Assembly: GCA_040255675.1 (NCBI GenBank)
Contig: JBDZVM010000027.1
Location: 1-49,471 of the forward strand
DNA: 49,471 bases
Source of the DNA: JBDZVM01 sp040255675
Lineage (GTDB): Bacteria > Actinomycetota > Actinomycetes > Acidothermales > Acidothermaceae
Direction of reading: 5' to 3'
In this document: piece by piece, positions 16,872 through 25,030 of the stretch
Layout of the letters: each line of letters begins with the position of its first letter
Numbering within the stretch: position 1 is the first letter of the stretch
Program-made: the position numbers and the translations under genes
The notes under the pieces: model-generated
What the model was told of the DNA's origin: nothing
Databases searched by the model: none
Seen by the model: only the letters and a program-made list of their open reading frames with translations

Positions 16872-17755
16872 CCTTTCAGGCCGCTTCGGGCGACGCTTTG
16901 AATGACATGCCGCTGGGCCGCGATGAAAAGGAGCAGCACCGGCACGCTGGCGATGACGGCGCCGGCCATGATGAGCGGATAGTTGATGTTTGCCGCGTCC
17001 TGCAGATTCGCCAAGCCCGCCGGCAGAGTCAGGTGTTGCGGGTTGAAGAGCACGTAGATGGGCCAGACAAAGTCGTTCCAGTTGGTCAGGAACGCGAGCA
17101 CGGCGAGCGTCGCAAGCGCCGGTTTCGACAGCGGGAGCACCACCCTGGTGAAGATTTGCCAGTGGTTCGCGCCGTCGAGCACGGCCGCTTCCTCCAGCTC
17201 GAGCGGCAGCGAAAGAAAGAACTGACGCAGGAAGAACACCCCGAAGGCGTTGCCGACTCCGGGAATGATGACCGCCCACAGCGAGTCGAGCCAACCGAGC
17301 TGGTTGACGATAAGGAAGTTCGGAATCAAGAAGAGGAAGCTCGGCACGAAAAGGGTGGCGACGATCAGCGCGAAAATCACGCGCTGGCCGATGAACCGTA
17401 GGCGGGCGAGCGCGTAAGCCGCGGCCGATGCCGTCGCGACGACGAGTGTGGTTTGCGCGGTCGCGGCAATCATGCTGTTGAAGAACCACCTGATCACGGG
17501 TGTCTGCGCGCTGGTCGAGAGCAGCGGCTTGTATTCCTCCGTCGTGAAGGGTCGGGGCAGCCAGCTCAGCGGCAACCTGATTGCATCGAAGCGAGTCTTG
17601 AAGGACGTCAAAGCCATCCAGACCAGTGGCGCGACAAATATCGTGGTCAAGACGAGAAGTGTCAGCGCCAGCGGAAGCCGCCGGAGCCGTTTCGCGACGG
17701 TCTGGCGGCGCGTGGCGGGCGGGTAGGTCGCACTCGGGTGCGCGTCGGCGACCAT
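16868..17755 (-). CDS. ABC sugar transporter permease (MalG/AraQ type, CUT1)
   Basis: A 295-residue inner-membrane permease with six predicted helices, the first at about residues 29-48. The cytoplasmic EAA loop is LPLELEEAAVLDGANHWQIF (about residues 190-209), which docks to the ATPase. ATG 17755 shares one base with the stop of the preceding permease (TGATG), and its own stop overlaps the GH43 lipoprotein start. It pairs with the MalF-like permease and the TAT-type binding protein upstream. No ATPase gene is present in the operon, so a shared MsiK-like ATPase encoded elsewhere is likely, as is common for CUT1 systems in actinobacteria. Confidence 0.93.
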   Translation of the reverse strand: MVADAHPSATYPPATRRQTVAKRLRRLPLALTLLVLTTIFVAPLVWMALTSFKTRFDAIRLPLSWLPRPFTTEEYKPLLSTSAQTPVIRWFFNSMIAATAQTTLVVATASAAAYALARLRFIGQRVIFALIVATLFVPSFLFLIPNFLIVNQLGWLDSLWAVIIPGVGNAFGVFFLRQFFLSLPLELEEAAVLDGANHWQIFTRVVLPLSKPALATLAVLAFLTNWNDFVWPIYVLFNPQHLTLPAGLANLQDAANINYPLIMAGAVIASVPVLLLFIAAQRHVIQSVARSGLKG

Positions 17756-18708
17756 CAGTACCGCTCCTTCTGCCGAAAGAACCTGAAGTTCAGGACGCTG
17801 ATCAAAAGCAGAATGATCGCGACGATGTAGCTCATCGCCGCCGCGATACCTTGCCTGAATTCGCGCAGTCCGGTTTCGGCGATGTACATGATGGCCGTTC
17901 GAGTCGAATGTCCGGGGCCGCCCTGCGTCACGAGGTAGGCCTGACCGAACATGTTGGCCGAGGCCAGGATTGTCACCGTCAAAACGAAAAGCATGACCGG
18001 GCGTAGGCCGGGCAACGTTACGTTCAGGAATACCTTCCACTTGCTGGCGCCATCGAGCTCGGCGGCCTCGTACAAGTCACGCGGAATGTCTTGCAGACCG
18101 GCAAGATAGATGATCGCGTTGAAGCCGAGAGTCCACCACACGGTCATGGCGACCAGCGAAATCCATGCCCAAGGCATGGCAGTGGTCCACGGAATGTTGT
18201 GGCTGATGCCGAGCTTGTCGAGGTAGTAGTTGACGAGGCCGACGTTCGGGTCGAGCAAGTAGCGAAATAACAGGCCGACGACAGCGACGCCGAGCACGTA
18301 CGGCGCGAAGAACACCGCCCGAAAGAACGTGCGCCCGGGGAAGGCACGGTTGAGCAGCAGCGCGACGCCTAGCGGGCAGGCGACAAGGAACGGCACTGAC
18401 AGGCCGGTGAAGATACCGGTGGCGACCATACTGTGCCAAAAGTCGCCACTGTCGCGGGTGCCCGGCGTGAACAGATCGACGTAATTGTGCAGGCCGACCC
18501 ACGGCTTCTTGGGCAGCAGGTAGTCGTAGTCGTGCAGGCTGATCCAGATGCCGTAGATCGCCGGCAGCAAGATGAAGCCGATGAAAAACAACAAGTACGG
18601 AGCGAGAAACAGATAGGGCGTCGCCAGGGCGTGTCGCCTCATCGGCCCGCGTGTGCGGGCCGATGAGGCGACACTTTGCCTGACAGCTGCCTGCTCCGAG
18701 ACAGTCAT
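17755..18708 (-). CDS. ABC sugar transporter permease (MalF/UgpA type, CUT1)
   Basis: A 317-residue permease with six predicted helices, starting with LATPYLFLAPYLLFFIGFIL. The EAA-type loop reads DIPRDLYEAAELDGASKWKV (about residues 213-232). The start used is ATG 18708, 4 bp after the binding-protein stop, but neither it nor the internal ATG at 18642 (MRRHALATPYLF) has a good Shine-Dalgarno. Codons 12-26 coincide exactly with a 44-bp perfect inverted repeat, so the first 22 residues may be an untranslated leader rather than protein. Substrate is presumed to be arabino-oligosaccharides from context. Confidence 0.9.
   Translation of the reverse strand: MTVSEQAAVRQSVASSARTRGPMRRHALATPYLFLAPYLLFFIGFILLPAIYGIWISLHDYDYLLPKKPWVGLHNYVDLFTPGTRDSGDFWHSMVATGIFTGLSVPFLVACPLGVALLLNRAFPGRTFFRAVFFAPYVLGVAVVGLLFRYLLDPNVGLVNYYLDKLGISHNIPWTTAMPWAWISLVAMTVWWTLGFNAIIYLAGLQDIPRDLYEAAELDGASKWKVFLNVTLPGLRPVMLFVLTVTILASANMFGQAYLVTQGGPGHSTRTAIMYIAETGLREFRQGIAAAMSYIVAIILLLISVLNFRFFRQKERY
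18631..18674. repeat. Perfect 20-bp inverted repeat within the permease 5' end
   Basis: Arms 18631-18650 and 18655-18674 are exact reverse complements separated by only four bases (GTGT). The arms are very GC-rich, with GTGTCGCCTCATCGG at the outer end. In the operon transcript it lies 39 bases after the binding-protein stop and inside the first codons of the MalF-type permease. A stem here could protect the upstream binding-protein message and reduce permease translation. No other copy was seen in the window. Confidence 0.95.
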
Positions 18709-18712
18709 CGGA

Positions 18713-20101
18713 TCAGCCGTACTTCTTCGCGTTGTCTTGCATGATCTGAGTTGCCTTGGCGGCGGTCGACTTCAGTACTGAGGCGGGATCGGCCTTCAAC
18801 AAAACAGCCTGGTTGACGGCGTCGTAAAACTGGCCGAGCGCGTCGTCGATGCCGGCGACCGACGGCGGGAAGTGCACCTCGGCGAGGTCCTTGGCGATGG
18901 TCGCCTCGGGCTCGAGCGCCTGGAATGCGGCGCTGTCGCGAACCTCCTTCGACGCCGGCACCTTGCCGCTCTTCGCCCACTCGAGCGAGTTCGACCCGAG
19001 CCAGCTGATGAAGTAGCGCGCGGCGTCCTGCTTGTTCTTGTCGGCGTGCAACGAGCGCGGGATGACCATCTGGTGAGAGTTGCCCCATGCGCCGCCTTGC
19101 GAGCCGAGATGCGGGATCGCCATCGCGCCCCACTCCATGCCCGGCGTCGCCGCGAGATCGTTCACTTGCCAGATGCCGTTCCAGTTGAAGGCGTTCTTGT
19201 TGTTCTTGAACGCCACGTAGTCGGCATCTTGCCCGACGTTCTTCGGGCTGTAGCCCTTTTTCACCAGATCGACGCACCAGGTGACCGCTTGAATCGCCTG
19301 GTCGGAGTCCCAGGTCGCCTTCGTGAACCCCGAGTCGAAAAGGTCGCCTCCGAACTGCCACACCAGCGACTGAGCGGTGAAGCCGCCGGTGAACATGAAC
19401 GGACTCATCCAATGCCCTTGGATGCCTTTGCCCTTGAGTTGATCGAGTGCCGCCATGTAGTCGTCCATGGTCGTTGGCGGCTTCGACGGGTCGAGCCCGC
19501 CCTGGGTCATGACCTTCTTGTTGTAGTAATAGACGAGCGGGTGCACGTCGAGCGGAATCCCGAAGCGCTTGCCCTTGTAGATGCCGCCTTGCCAGACCGC
19601 CGGTGCGAAGCTGTCGGCTGTCAGGTTGAGCGCTGCCGCGACATCGTCGATCGGGATGATGACGTTTTGTGCCGCCTGCGTCGGGATGTCGTCGATGTGC
19701 ATGGCCGCGACGTCAGGCCCGTTGCCGCTCGTGACGGCGGCGGGCAGCTTCTGGAAGAAGTCGGCCCACTGATAGACGTTCATCTTGACGTTGATGTTGG
19801 GGTTCGTGCTGTTGAACTGGTCGACGACCTTCTTGATGAAGGGCTCGTCACCGCCCGTGAAACCGTTCCAGAAAGCGAGAGTGACCGCGGGTCCGGTGTA
19901 TTTCAAGCCGGTGGGCGCGGAAGACGCGGGCCCGAGAGGCGAGCCGCCCGTGGGGGTCGAAGGCGCGGCGCCGTTCGTACTGGCAGCGGTCGAGGCTGAG
20001 TGGCTCGAGCTGCACGCGGCGAGTAGAAGGGCGGCGCCTCCCGCACTGGTGAGCGCGAGAAACCGCCGTCGCGACAATGCTGGGTCGAATTGGTCAGACA
20101 T
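18713..20101 (-). CDS. ABC sugar-binding lipoprotein with TAT signal (CUT1)
   Basis: A 462-residue extracellular solute-binding protein of family 1. The N-terminus has a twin-arginine motif and lipobox, SRRRFLALTSAGG followed by LLLAACSSS at about residues 10-34. It should be exported folded by the Tat system and lipid-anchored. The mature part opens with VTLAFWNGFTGGDEPFIKKV, a typical sugar-binder start. The start ATG 20101 has a strong AGGAG about 7 bases upstream, which rules out the longer reading. It lies 44 bp after the GH51 gene and 4 bp before the permease. Context points to arabino-oligosaccharide binding; specificity is inferred. Confidence 0.93.
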   Translation of the reverse strand: MSDQFDPALSRRRFLALTSAGGAALLLAACSSSHSASTAASTNGAAPSTPTGGSPLGPASSAPTGLKYTGPAVTLAFWNGFTGGDEPFIKKVVDQFNSTNPNINVKMNVYQWADFFQKLPAAVTSGNGPDVAAMHIDDIPTQAAQNVIIPIDDVAAALNLTADSFAPAVWQGGIYKGKRFGIPLDVHPLVYYYNKKVMTQGGLDPSKPPTTMDDYMAALDQLKGKGIQGHWMSPFMFTGGFTAQSLVWQFGGDLFDSGFTKATWDSDQAIQAVTWCVDLVKKGYSPKNVGQDADYVAFKNNKNAFNWNGIWQVNDLAATPGMEWGAMAIPHLGSQGGAWGNSHQMVIPRSLHADKNKQDAARYFISWLGSNSLEWAKSGKVPASKEVRDSAAFQALEPEATIAKDLAEVHFPPSVAGIDDALGQFYDAVNQAVLLKADPASVLKSTAAKATQIMQDNAKKYG

Positions 20102-20145
20102 ACTGGCTCCTTTACGACGCTTTTCCGCGGCCATGGGGCGGCGGT

Positions 20146-21660
20146 TCATGATGATGCCTCCGGGCGCAACGACAATGCGGTCCAAGAGACGGGTGGAGCG
20201 ACGAACTGCATGCGGCCGTCACGGATGGTCGCGGTTTGGTGATTGCGCGGTTTGACGCGCTCGGGTGTCTCGGCGGTGTTGCGAGCCGCTGCATCGGCGT
20301 CGTAGAGCGACTGCTGCTCTGCCAATCTCAGCGGTGTTAGGTCACGAAGGTCGAGATCGACCTCGATGGCCTCGGTGGTGGAACGGTTTACGACGAACAA
20401 CGCCACAGCGCCGCTGCTCTCGTCGTACGTGGCCGCCGCGATGATTGATGCGACAGTCCCGTAGGTCGATGTTTCGTGCATGGGTGAATCGAGTGCCACG
20501 CGCAGCGCCTGACCGCGAGCGAGTCGGGCCGCCTGCGCGAACGGGAAATAGATGCTTTGCCGCCAGGCCGGCCCGCCTGGTTCGGTGCGTATGGGAGCGA
20601 TGACGTTGACGAGTTGCGCCTGACAAGCGACCGCGACTCGGTCGGCGTGGTTCAGCAACGTGATCAGGTAGCCGCCTACCGCGACGGCGTCGCTCACCGT
20701 GTAGTCGTCCTCGATCAGTCGAGGTTCGTCGTCCCAAGTCTGGCTTTCCGCACCGCGAAAACGGTCCTGATACCACACGTTCCATTCGTCGAACGAAAGC
20801 CGCAGCGATTTGGGGGAGCGCTTTTTTGCGCGTACGTGGTCACACGTCGCGACCACACCGTTGATGAACTCGTCCATGTCGACGGAGGTGGCGAGAAAAC
20901 TTTCGAGATCGTCGCTGTGTTGCTCGTAATACGCATGCAGCGAGATGTAGTCGACGTAGTCGTACGCATGGTCGAGAACCGTTGCTTCCCACGAACCGAA
21001 CGTCGCCATCTGCCGGTTGGAACTGCCGCACACCACGAGCTCGATGCGTGGATCGACGAGTTTCATTGCTTTCGCGGTCTCGGCGGCTAGCCGACCGTAC
21101 TCATCGGCGCTCTTGTGGCCGATCTGCCAAGGCCCGTCCATCTCGTTGCCGAGACACCACAATCCGACATCGAACGGTTCGGCGTGGCCGTGTTCGCGGC
21201 GCAGGTCGGAAAGGCGGGTACCCTTCGGGTAATTGGCGTACTCGAGGAGCTCGACCGCTTCTTGGATCCCTCGGGTTCCGAGATTGACGGCGAGCATCGG
21301 CTCCACGTCGGCAAGGCGGGCCCAGTCGACGAACTCGCCTAGACCAAAGGCGTTTCGTTCGATGGAGCGCCAGGCGAGGTCGAGCCGACTAGGTCGGCTG
21401 TCGACCGGCCCCACGCCGTCCTCCCATCGGTAGCCGGAGACGAAATTGCCGCCGGGGTAGCGCACCACGCTCACCCCAAGATCGCGCACGAGCTCGAGGA
21501 CGTCGCGGCGGAGGCCCTCGTCATCTGCCGCCGGGTGTCCGGGCTCGAAGATCCCGGTGTAGACACAGCGGCCCATGTGCTCGACGAACGAGCCGAACAG
21601 GCGGCGGTTGACCTCTCCGATGGCAAAGGCACGGTCGAGCTTCAAAGCCGCTCGCTTCAC
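20146..21660 (-). CDS. Alpha-L-arabinofuranosidase, GH51
   Basis: A 504-residue GH51 enzyme without signal peptide, so it acts in the cytoplasm on imported arabino-oligosaccharides to release L-arabinose. The opening RRLFGSFVEHMGRCVYTGIF is diagnostic. The acid/base is Glu173 in CLGNEMDGPW and the nucleophile Glu292 in SFDEWNVWYQ, almost the same spacing as in characterised GH51 arabinofuranosidases. The C-terminal jelly-roll ends with PPVSWTALSL. The start is GTG 21660, with AGGAG five bases upstream. Two LacI-type operator copies lie 30-55 bp before it, so it has its own regulated promoter within the locus. Confidence 0.95.
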   Translation of the reverse strand: MKRAALKLDRAFAIGEVNRRLFGSFVEHMGRCVYTGIFEPGHPAADDEGLRRDVLELVRDLGVSVVRYPGGNFVSGYRWEDGVGPVDSRPSRLDLAWRSIERNAFGLGEFVDWARLADVEPMLAVNLGTRGIQEAVELLEYANYPKGTRLSDLRREHGHAEPFDVGLWCLGNEMDGPWQIGHKSADEYGRLAAETAKAMKLVDPRIELVVCGSSNRQMATFGSWEATVLDHAYDYVDYISLHAYYEQHSDDLESFLATSVDMDEFINGVVATCDHVRAKKRSPKSLRLSFDEWNVWYQDRFRGAESQTWDDEPRLIEDDYTVSDAVAVGGYLITLLNHADRVAVACQAQLVNVIAPIRTEPGGPAWRQSIYFPFAQAARLARGQALRVALDSPMHETSTYGTVASIIAAATYDESSGAVALFVVNRSTTEAIEVDLDLRDLTPLRLAEQQSLYDADAAARNTAETPERVKPRNHQTATIRDGRMQFVAPPVSWTALSLRPEASS

Positions 21661-21690
21661 GGTGCTCCTAACGCTTGGGGTGACGTAGTT

Positions 21691-21716
21691 GTACAACGTT
21701 GTGTACATCGTTGTAA
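21691..21716 (-). promoter_or_regulatory. Double LacI-type operator upstream of the GH51 gene
   Basis: ACAACGTTGT (21693-21702) is a perfect 10-bp palindrome. A second, one-mismatch copy, ACATCGTTGT, sits at 21705-21714, 12 bp centre to centre. The right-hand copy is part of an 18-base block (TGTACATCGTTGTAAAGA) that recurs exactly upstream of the secreted GH43 gene. On the minus strand the sites overlap a possible promoter, TTTACA-N18-TACAAC. The likely ligand is the LacI regulator encoded next door at 21761-22792. Confidence 0.8.
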
Positions 21717-21760
21717 AGAGTCGCCGAGCGAACCGTTACCGGGCCGTGATGAAGGCGGCG

Positions 21761-22792
21761 CTAGCTGTTCGTGGAGCTGCTTTCGCGGATGATCAGGGAA
21801 AACTCCGCCTTGTATTCTCTGGCCGGAAGCGCCGTTCCGCCCGTCACGCGGTCGAAGAGGTAGTCGACCGCAACGCGCGCAATCTCTTCCTTGTCGGGGC
21901 GGACGGTACTCAACGCGGGGGTCGCGAACTTGGCTTCGTCGACGTCGTCGAAGCCGATGACCGCGATGTCGTCGGGTACTTTGACGCCGCGGCGCCACAA
22001 GACGCGTAGCGCGCCCAGGGCCAGCAGGTCGTTGAAGCAAAATACGGCGTCCGGCGGCTTCGCGTTGTCGAGCAGGCGCTCCATCGCACGCGCGCCGTCG
22101 TCGCGGTGGAAAGACCGCGTCGTCGCACGAAGTTTGGGGTCGGCGCGGACGCCGGTCGCGGCAGAAAGCGCCTCCTCGTAGCCTCGCGCGCGAAGCCGGG
22201 CAGTTTCTCCGGAGGCGCTTCCTTGGTAGCCGATCGCCGCGACCCGAGTTCGGCCCCCCGCCAGCAAGTGAGCGGTGGCCGCACGCGCGGCAGCGACATT
22301 GTCGATGGCGACGTGGTCGGCCGCGCCGCCTGGCACCCGTTCGCCAAGCAACACCATCGGCGTGCCCGCGTGGTGGTGTGCAATCTCCGCGGCCGAGAGT
22401 GCGAGGGGGCTGTAGATCAGGCCGTCGATCAGATGTGCCCGGATGCCCGACACCACCACCCGCTCGCGCTCGCGCAAGCCATCGGTCTGGTCGATGAGGA
22501 CGGTCCAGCCCCGATCTTCTGCCGCTCGCACTACGGCGCTCGCCAGTTCCGCGAAGTACGGCAGGGCCAGCTCGGGCACCGCGAGGGCGATCAGGCCCGA
22601 CTGCCCGCCGCGTAGGTGCCGCGCGACCAAGTTTGGCGTGTAGCCAAGCTCTTCGATGGCGACCTGAACCTTGCCGCGAGTCTCTTCGGTGACGTGCTGA
22701 TAGCCGTTGACGACATTCGACACCGTCTTGACCGAGACACCGGCTCGAGCCGCGACGTCACGCAGGCTGACGTTCCTGCGACCGCCTTTCAC
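21761..22792 (-). CDS. LacI-family regulator of the arabinan locus
   Basis: A 343-residue repressor. The HTH lies at about residues 8-30 (VSLRDVAARAGVSVKTVSNVVNG) with the hinge helix after it, then a periplasmic-binding-protein-like sensor domain ending in LPAREYKAEFSLIIRESS. The start is GTG 22792, preceded by GGGAGGGG; longer readings add residues with no LacI similarity. The gene sits between the secreted GH43 and the GH51 genes on the same strand. A copy of the TACAACGTTG motif 60 bp upstream of its own start suggests autoregulation. The inducer is probably arabinose or an arabino-oligosaccharide, inferred from context. Confidence 0.93.
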   Translation of the reverse strand: MKGGRRNVSLRDVAARAGVSVKTVSNVVNGYQHVTEETRGKVQVAIEELGYTPNLVARHLRGGQSGLIALAVPELALPYFAELASAVVRAAEDRGWTVLIDQTDGLRERERVVVSGIRAHLIDGLIYSPLALSAAEIAHHHAGTPMVLLGERVPGGAADHVAIDNVAAARAATAHLLAGGRTRVAAIGYQGSASGETARLRARGYEEALSAATGVRADPKLRATTRSFHRDDGARAMERLLDNAKPPDAVFCFNDLLALGALRVLWRRGVKVPDDIAVIGFDDVDEAKFATPALSTVRPDKEEIARVAVDYLFDRVTGGTALPAREYKAEFSLIIRESSSTNS

Positions 22793-22851
22793 CGACCCCT
22801 CCCGACGCTCGAGCGCGGAGACCGTCAAATGCAACTCCGCTCGCCCGTACG

Positions 22852-22864
22852 GTACAACGTTGGC
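22852..22864 (-). promoter_or_regulatory. LacI-type operator upstream of the arabinan lacI gene
   Basis: GTACAACGTTGGC contains the 11 bases GTACAACGTTG that also occur at 21691-21701 before the GH51 gene; only the outer right half-site is degenerate. It lies 60-72 bp upstream of the regulator start, which fits autoregulation with weaker binding. Confidence 0.6.
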
Positions 22865-22922
22865 ACGGGTCGTGGCGTCGATGTCCGGACGGCGCCACGG
22901 CGGGCGCCGTCCGGACACGAGG

Positions 22923-24785
22923 TCAATTGAGCGTGCTGACCCGCACGTACGCGAAGCGGCTCGTGAAGCCGCTGCCGCCCATCGAAACTAATCCGATCAT
23001 TGGGTGTGGTCCGAGGTTTCGCGACCAGGTGCCGCCGGCGTCCCAATGCACGCCATCGAGGCTGGTGTAGGCCGTGTAGGTCGTGAGTCGCGCACCTATC
23101 GCCGGGCCGTCGCCGCCGCTTCGATGCGCGACGATTCGCAGGTACGTCCAGTCGCCGACGGGCCCGACGACGGTGTTGCCGTACGTCGGATAGCCCGCCG
23201 GCATCGGCGACTGTTGGTCACCGAATTCGGTTTGCCTGGTGTTCCAAATCGAGACGGACGCAAGTTTCACGTAGTTGCCGTCGTCGCCGTAAATGAGCAG
23301 GCCGCCCTGCACGTAGTTGAAGCAGCATCCCGACCTCGGCACGTCGACGGACACCTTGGTCTCGACCATGAAGTCACCTTCTGGTGCGGGCTCGGCGAGC
23401 ACCGAGGCGAGCGGCTGCGCAGGCGGATGCACGTCGGCAGCTTGTGTTTGCCAGCGCAGTTCGCCGTCCTCGACGGTGTAAATCGAGGTTTCAGGTTGGC
23501 GAATCCAACTCCACTGCGCACCAATGCTGGTGCCTGAGAAGTCGTCGGACAGGGTTGCATAAGTATGGCCAGGGGTTGGCGACTCGGTGAAGTGCGGGCG
23601 GTACACGGGCGTTTCCGCGGGTTGCGCGACCGGTCCGGGCATCGGCCGATCCGACGGCCCGCGGCCACCTCGAACGACCGGCCAGCCATCACGCCAGTCA
23701 AGTGGATCAAGTAGCGCCGGACGCTTCGTGTACCCGACATTGCCTGCGTAGTAGGGAGAGTTGGCATCGACGCCGTGGTAGACGATCCAGTCTTGGCCGG
23801 AGAAGTCGGTGACGACCGCGTTGTGGCCGACTCCGACCCAACGGTTGCCGTTTTGGGTCAGCACGGGTGTGCCGCCAACCCTGCTATCGAGGATCGAAAC
23901 TCCGTCGCGGTCGACGAAAGGTCCTAACGGGCTGCGTGATCTGGCCGCGAACACGGCGTAGCCCGTTAGTGGACCGTTGCAGCAGTTCGTCGCCGAACCC
24001 ATGAAGTAGTACCAGCCGTCGTGCTCGACGATGAACGTTCCTTCGTACCTGTTGTCGATCGCGACCTGTCGTTCGGTTGAGGGATCGGTGCTTAGCCCGT
24101 CGGCGCTCAACTTCCGCACGAAAATGCCGCCGAAGTAGCTGCCGAAATAGAGGTAGCTCGACGATCCGGCGGTCACCACCTCTGGGTCGAATTCCCATCG
24201 GCGAGAACCCGGCGTGGTCGGCGAATCAGTGGGAGGTACCACCGGCGCCGCCGCGACATTCCATGGACCAGTTGGACTGTTGCTCGTCGCTACGCCGATC
24301 GCGGAGCCACCCCGCGGAAACGACGTATCGGACGCCGTGAAGTACAGGTAATAGCGGCCGTTTCGGTAGACGACGTCCGGCGCCCACAAGAAACCCGAAA
24401 CCCACGAGGGTTTGACGGGCAGCGCGTCTCCGGCGTATTGCCAGTGGGTGAGGTCGGTGGAACGGTACATCGGCAGGTTGTGAATCACCAGGCTGCCGTC
24501 TGAGTTGTGTTCTGTCGCGGTCAACGCGTCGGACGTGCAGTACAGGTACCACTCCACATCACCTGCCGTTTGGCCGCGCAGCACGAACGGATCGGCGCAG
24601 CTTTGCGCCTGCTGCCCGTTGCCGAGGTTGAGTCGGAGCGGATTGCGGTAGGTCGGTGGCGCTTGCGCGCCCGTCGAAGCGGGCGCGTCCGCGAGGGCGG
24701 TTGGGGCGCCGATCGGTGCCACCCACAGTGTCGCGGCGAGGGTAGCGAACGCGACGAGCGATCGAAGCAGGGTATCTATCCGCAC
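22923..24785 (-). CDS. Secreted glycoside hydrolase family 43 enzyme with C-terminal beta-sandwich
   Basis: A 620-residue exported enzyme. A Sec signal peptide (about residues 1-32, ending PTALADA) precedes a GH43 propeller (about 40-400). The propeller has the catalytic Asp region SCADPFVLRG, WAPDVVYRNGRYYLYFTAS, and EFDPEVVTAGSSSYLYFGS. The C-terminal 190 residues (LSDDFSGTSIGAQWSW onward) form a concanavalin-like domain of the type that closes the active site in many GH43 xylosidases and arabinofuranosidases. The GTG at 24785 is supported by GGAGG six bases upstream. It is the first gene of the arabinan locus, and an operator lies 54-71 bp before it. Probable role: extracellular attack on arabinan or arabinoxylan side chains. 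Confidence 0.9.
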   Translation of the reverse strand: MRIDTLLRSLVAFATLAATLWVAPIGAPTALADAPASTGAQAPPTYRNPLRLNLGNGQQAQSCADPFVLRGQTAGDVEWYLYCTSDALTATEHNSDGSLVIHNLPMYRSTDLTHWQYAGDALPVKPSWVSGFLWAPDVVYRNGRYYLYFTASDTSFPRGGSAIGVATSNSPTGPWNVAAAPVVPPTDSPTTPGSRRWEFDPEVVTAGSSSYLYFGSYFGGIFVRKLSADGLSTDPSTERQVAIDNRYEGTFIVEHDGWYYFMGSATNCCNGPLTGYAVFAARSRSPLGPFVDRDGVSILDSRVGGTPVLTQNGNRWVGVGHNAVVTDFSGQDWIVYHGVDANSPYYAGNVGYTKRPALLDPLDWRDGWPVVRGGRGPSDRPMPGPVAQPAETPVYRPHFTESPTPGHTYATLSDDFSGTSIGAQWSWIRQPETSIYTVEDGELRWQTQAADVHPPAQPLASVLAEPAPEGDFMVETKVSVDVPRSGCCFNYVQGGLLIYGDDGNYVKLASVSIWNTRQTEFGDQQSPMPAGYPTYGNTVVGPVGDWTYLRIVAHRSGGDGPAIGARLTTYTAYTSLDGVHWDAGGTWSRNLGPHPMIGLVSMGGSGFTSRFAYVRVSTLN

Positions 24786-24838
24786 AGCGCACCTCCGGTC
24801 GTGGTGGAGACGTGACGGTAGCTGAGTCTGCGCCCAGT

Positions 24839-24856
24839 TGTACATCGTTGTAAAGA
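24839..24856 (-). promoter_or_regulatory. LacI-type operator upstream of the secreted GH43 gene
   Basis: The 18-base block TGTACATCGTTGTAAAGA is identical to 21702-21719 upstream of the GH51 gene and contains the near-palindrome TACATCGTTGTA. On the minus strand it overlaps a TTTACA hexamer that could serve as a -35 element. The rest of 24786-25030 is the divergent promoter region shared with the 2-hydroxyacid dehydrogenase gene; nothing else was recognised there. Confidence 0.8.
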
Positions 24857-25030
24857 CCAGCGCCTAGGCTTTCGCGGACGCGATCATCCGTGAACCGTTC
24901 CGCTCGAAAAACCGTCAAGAGGGGTGTGCCGTCACGAGGGCTGCCCACCGACATCTCGCCGGGAGAGAGAATCTCTTTCGTGAAGCGCGACACACGTCAG
25001 GCGTCGCCGCTAAGACCGAGAGGGATCGGC

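Noticed and set aside
20815..20832. T-run at 20822-20827 as an intrinsic terminator
   Set aside because: It lies inside the GH51 coding sequence (Lys-Lys codons on the minus strand) and has no preceding stem.
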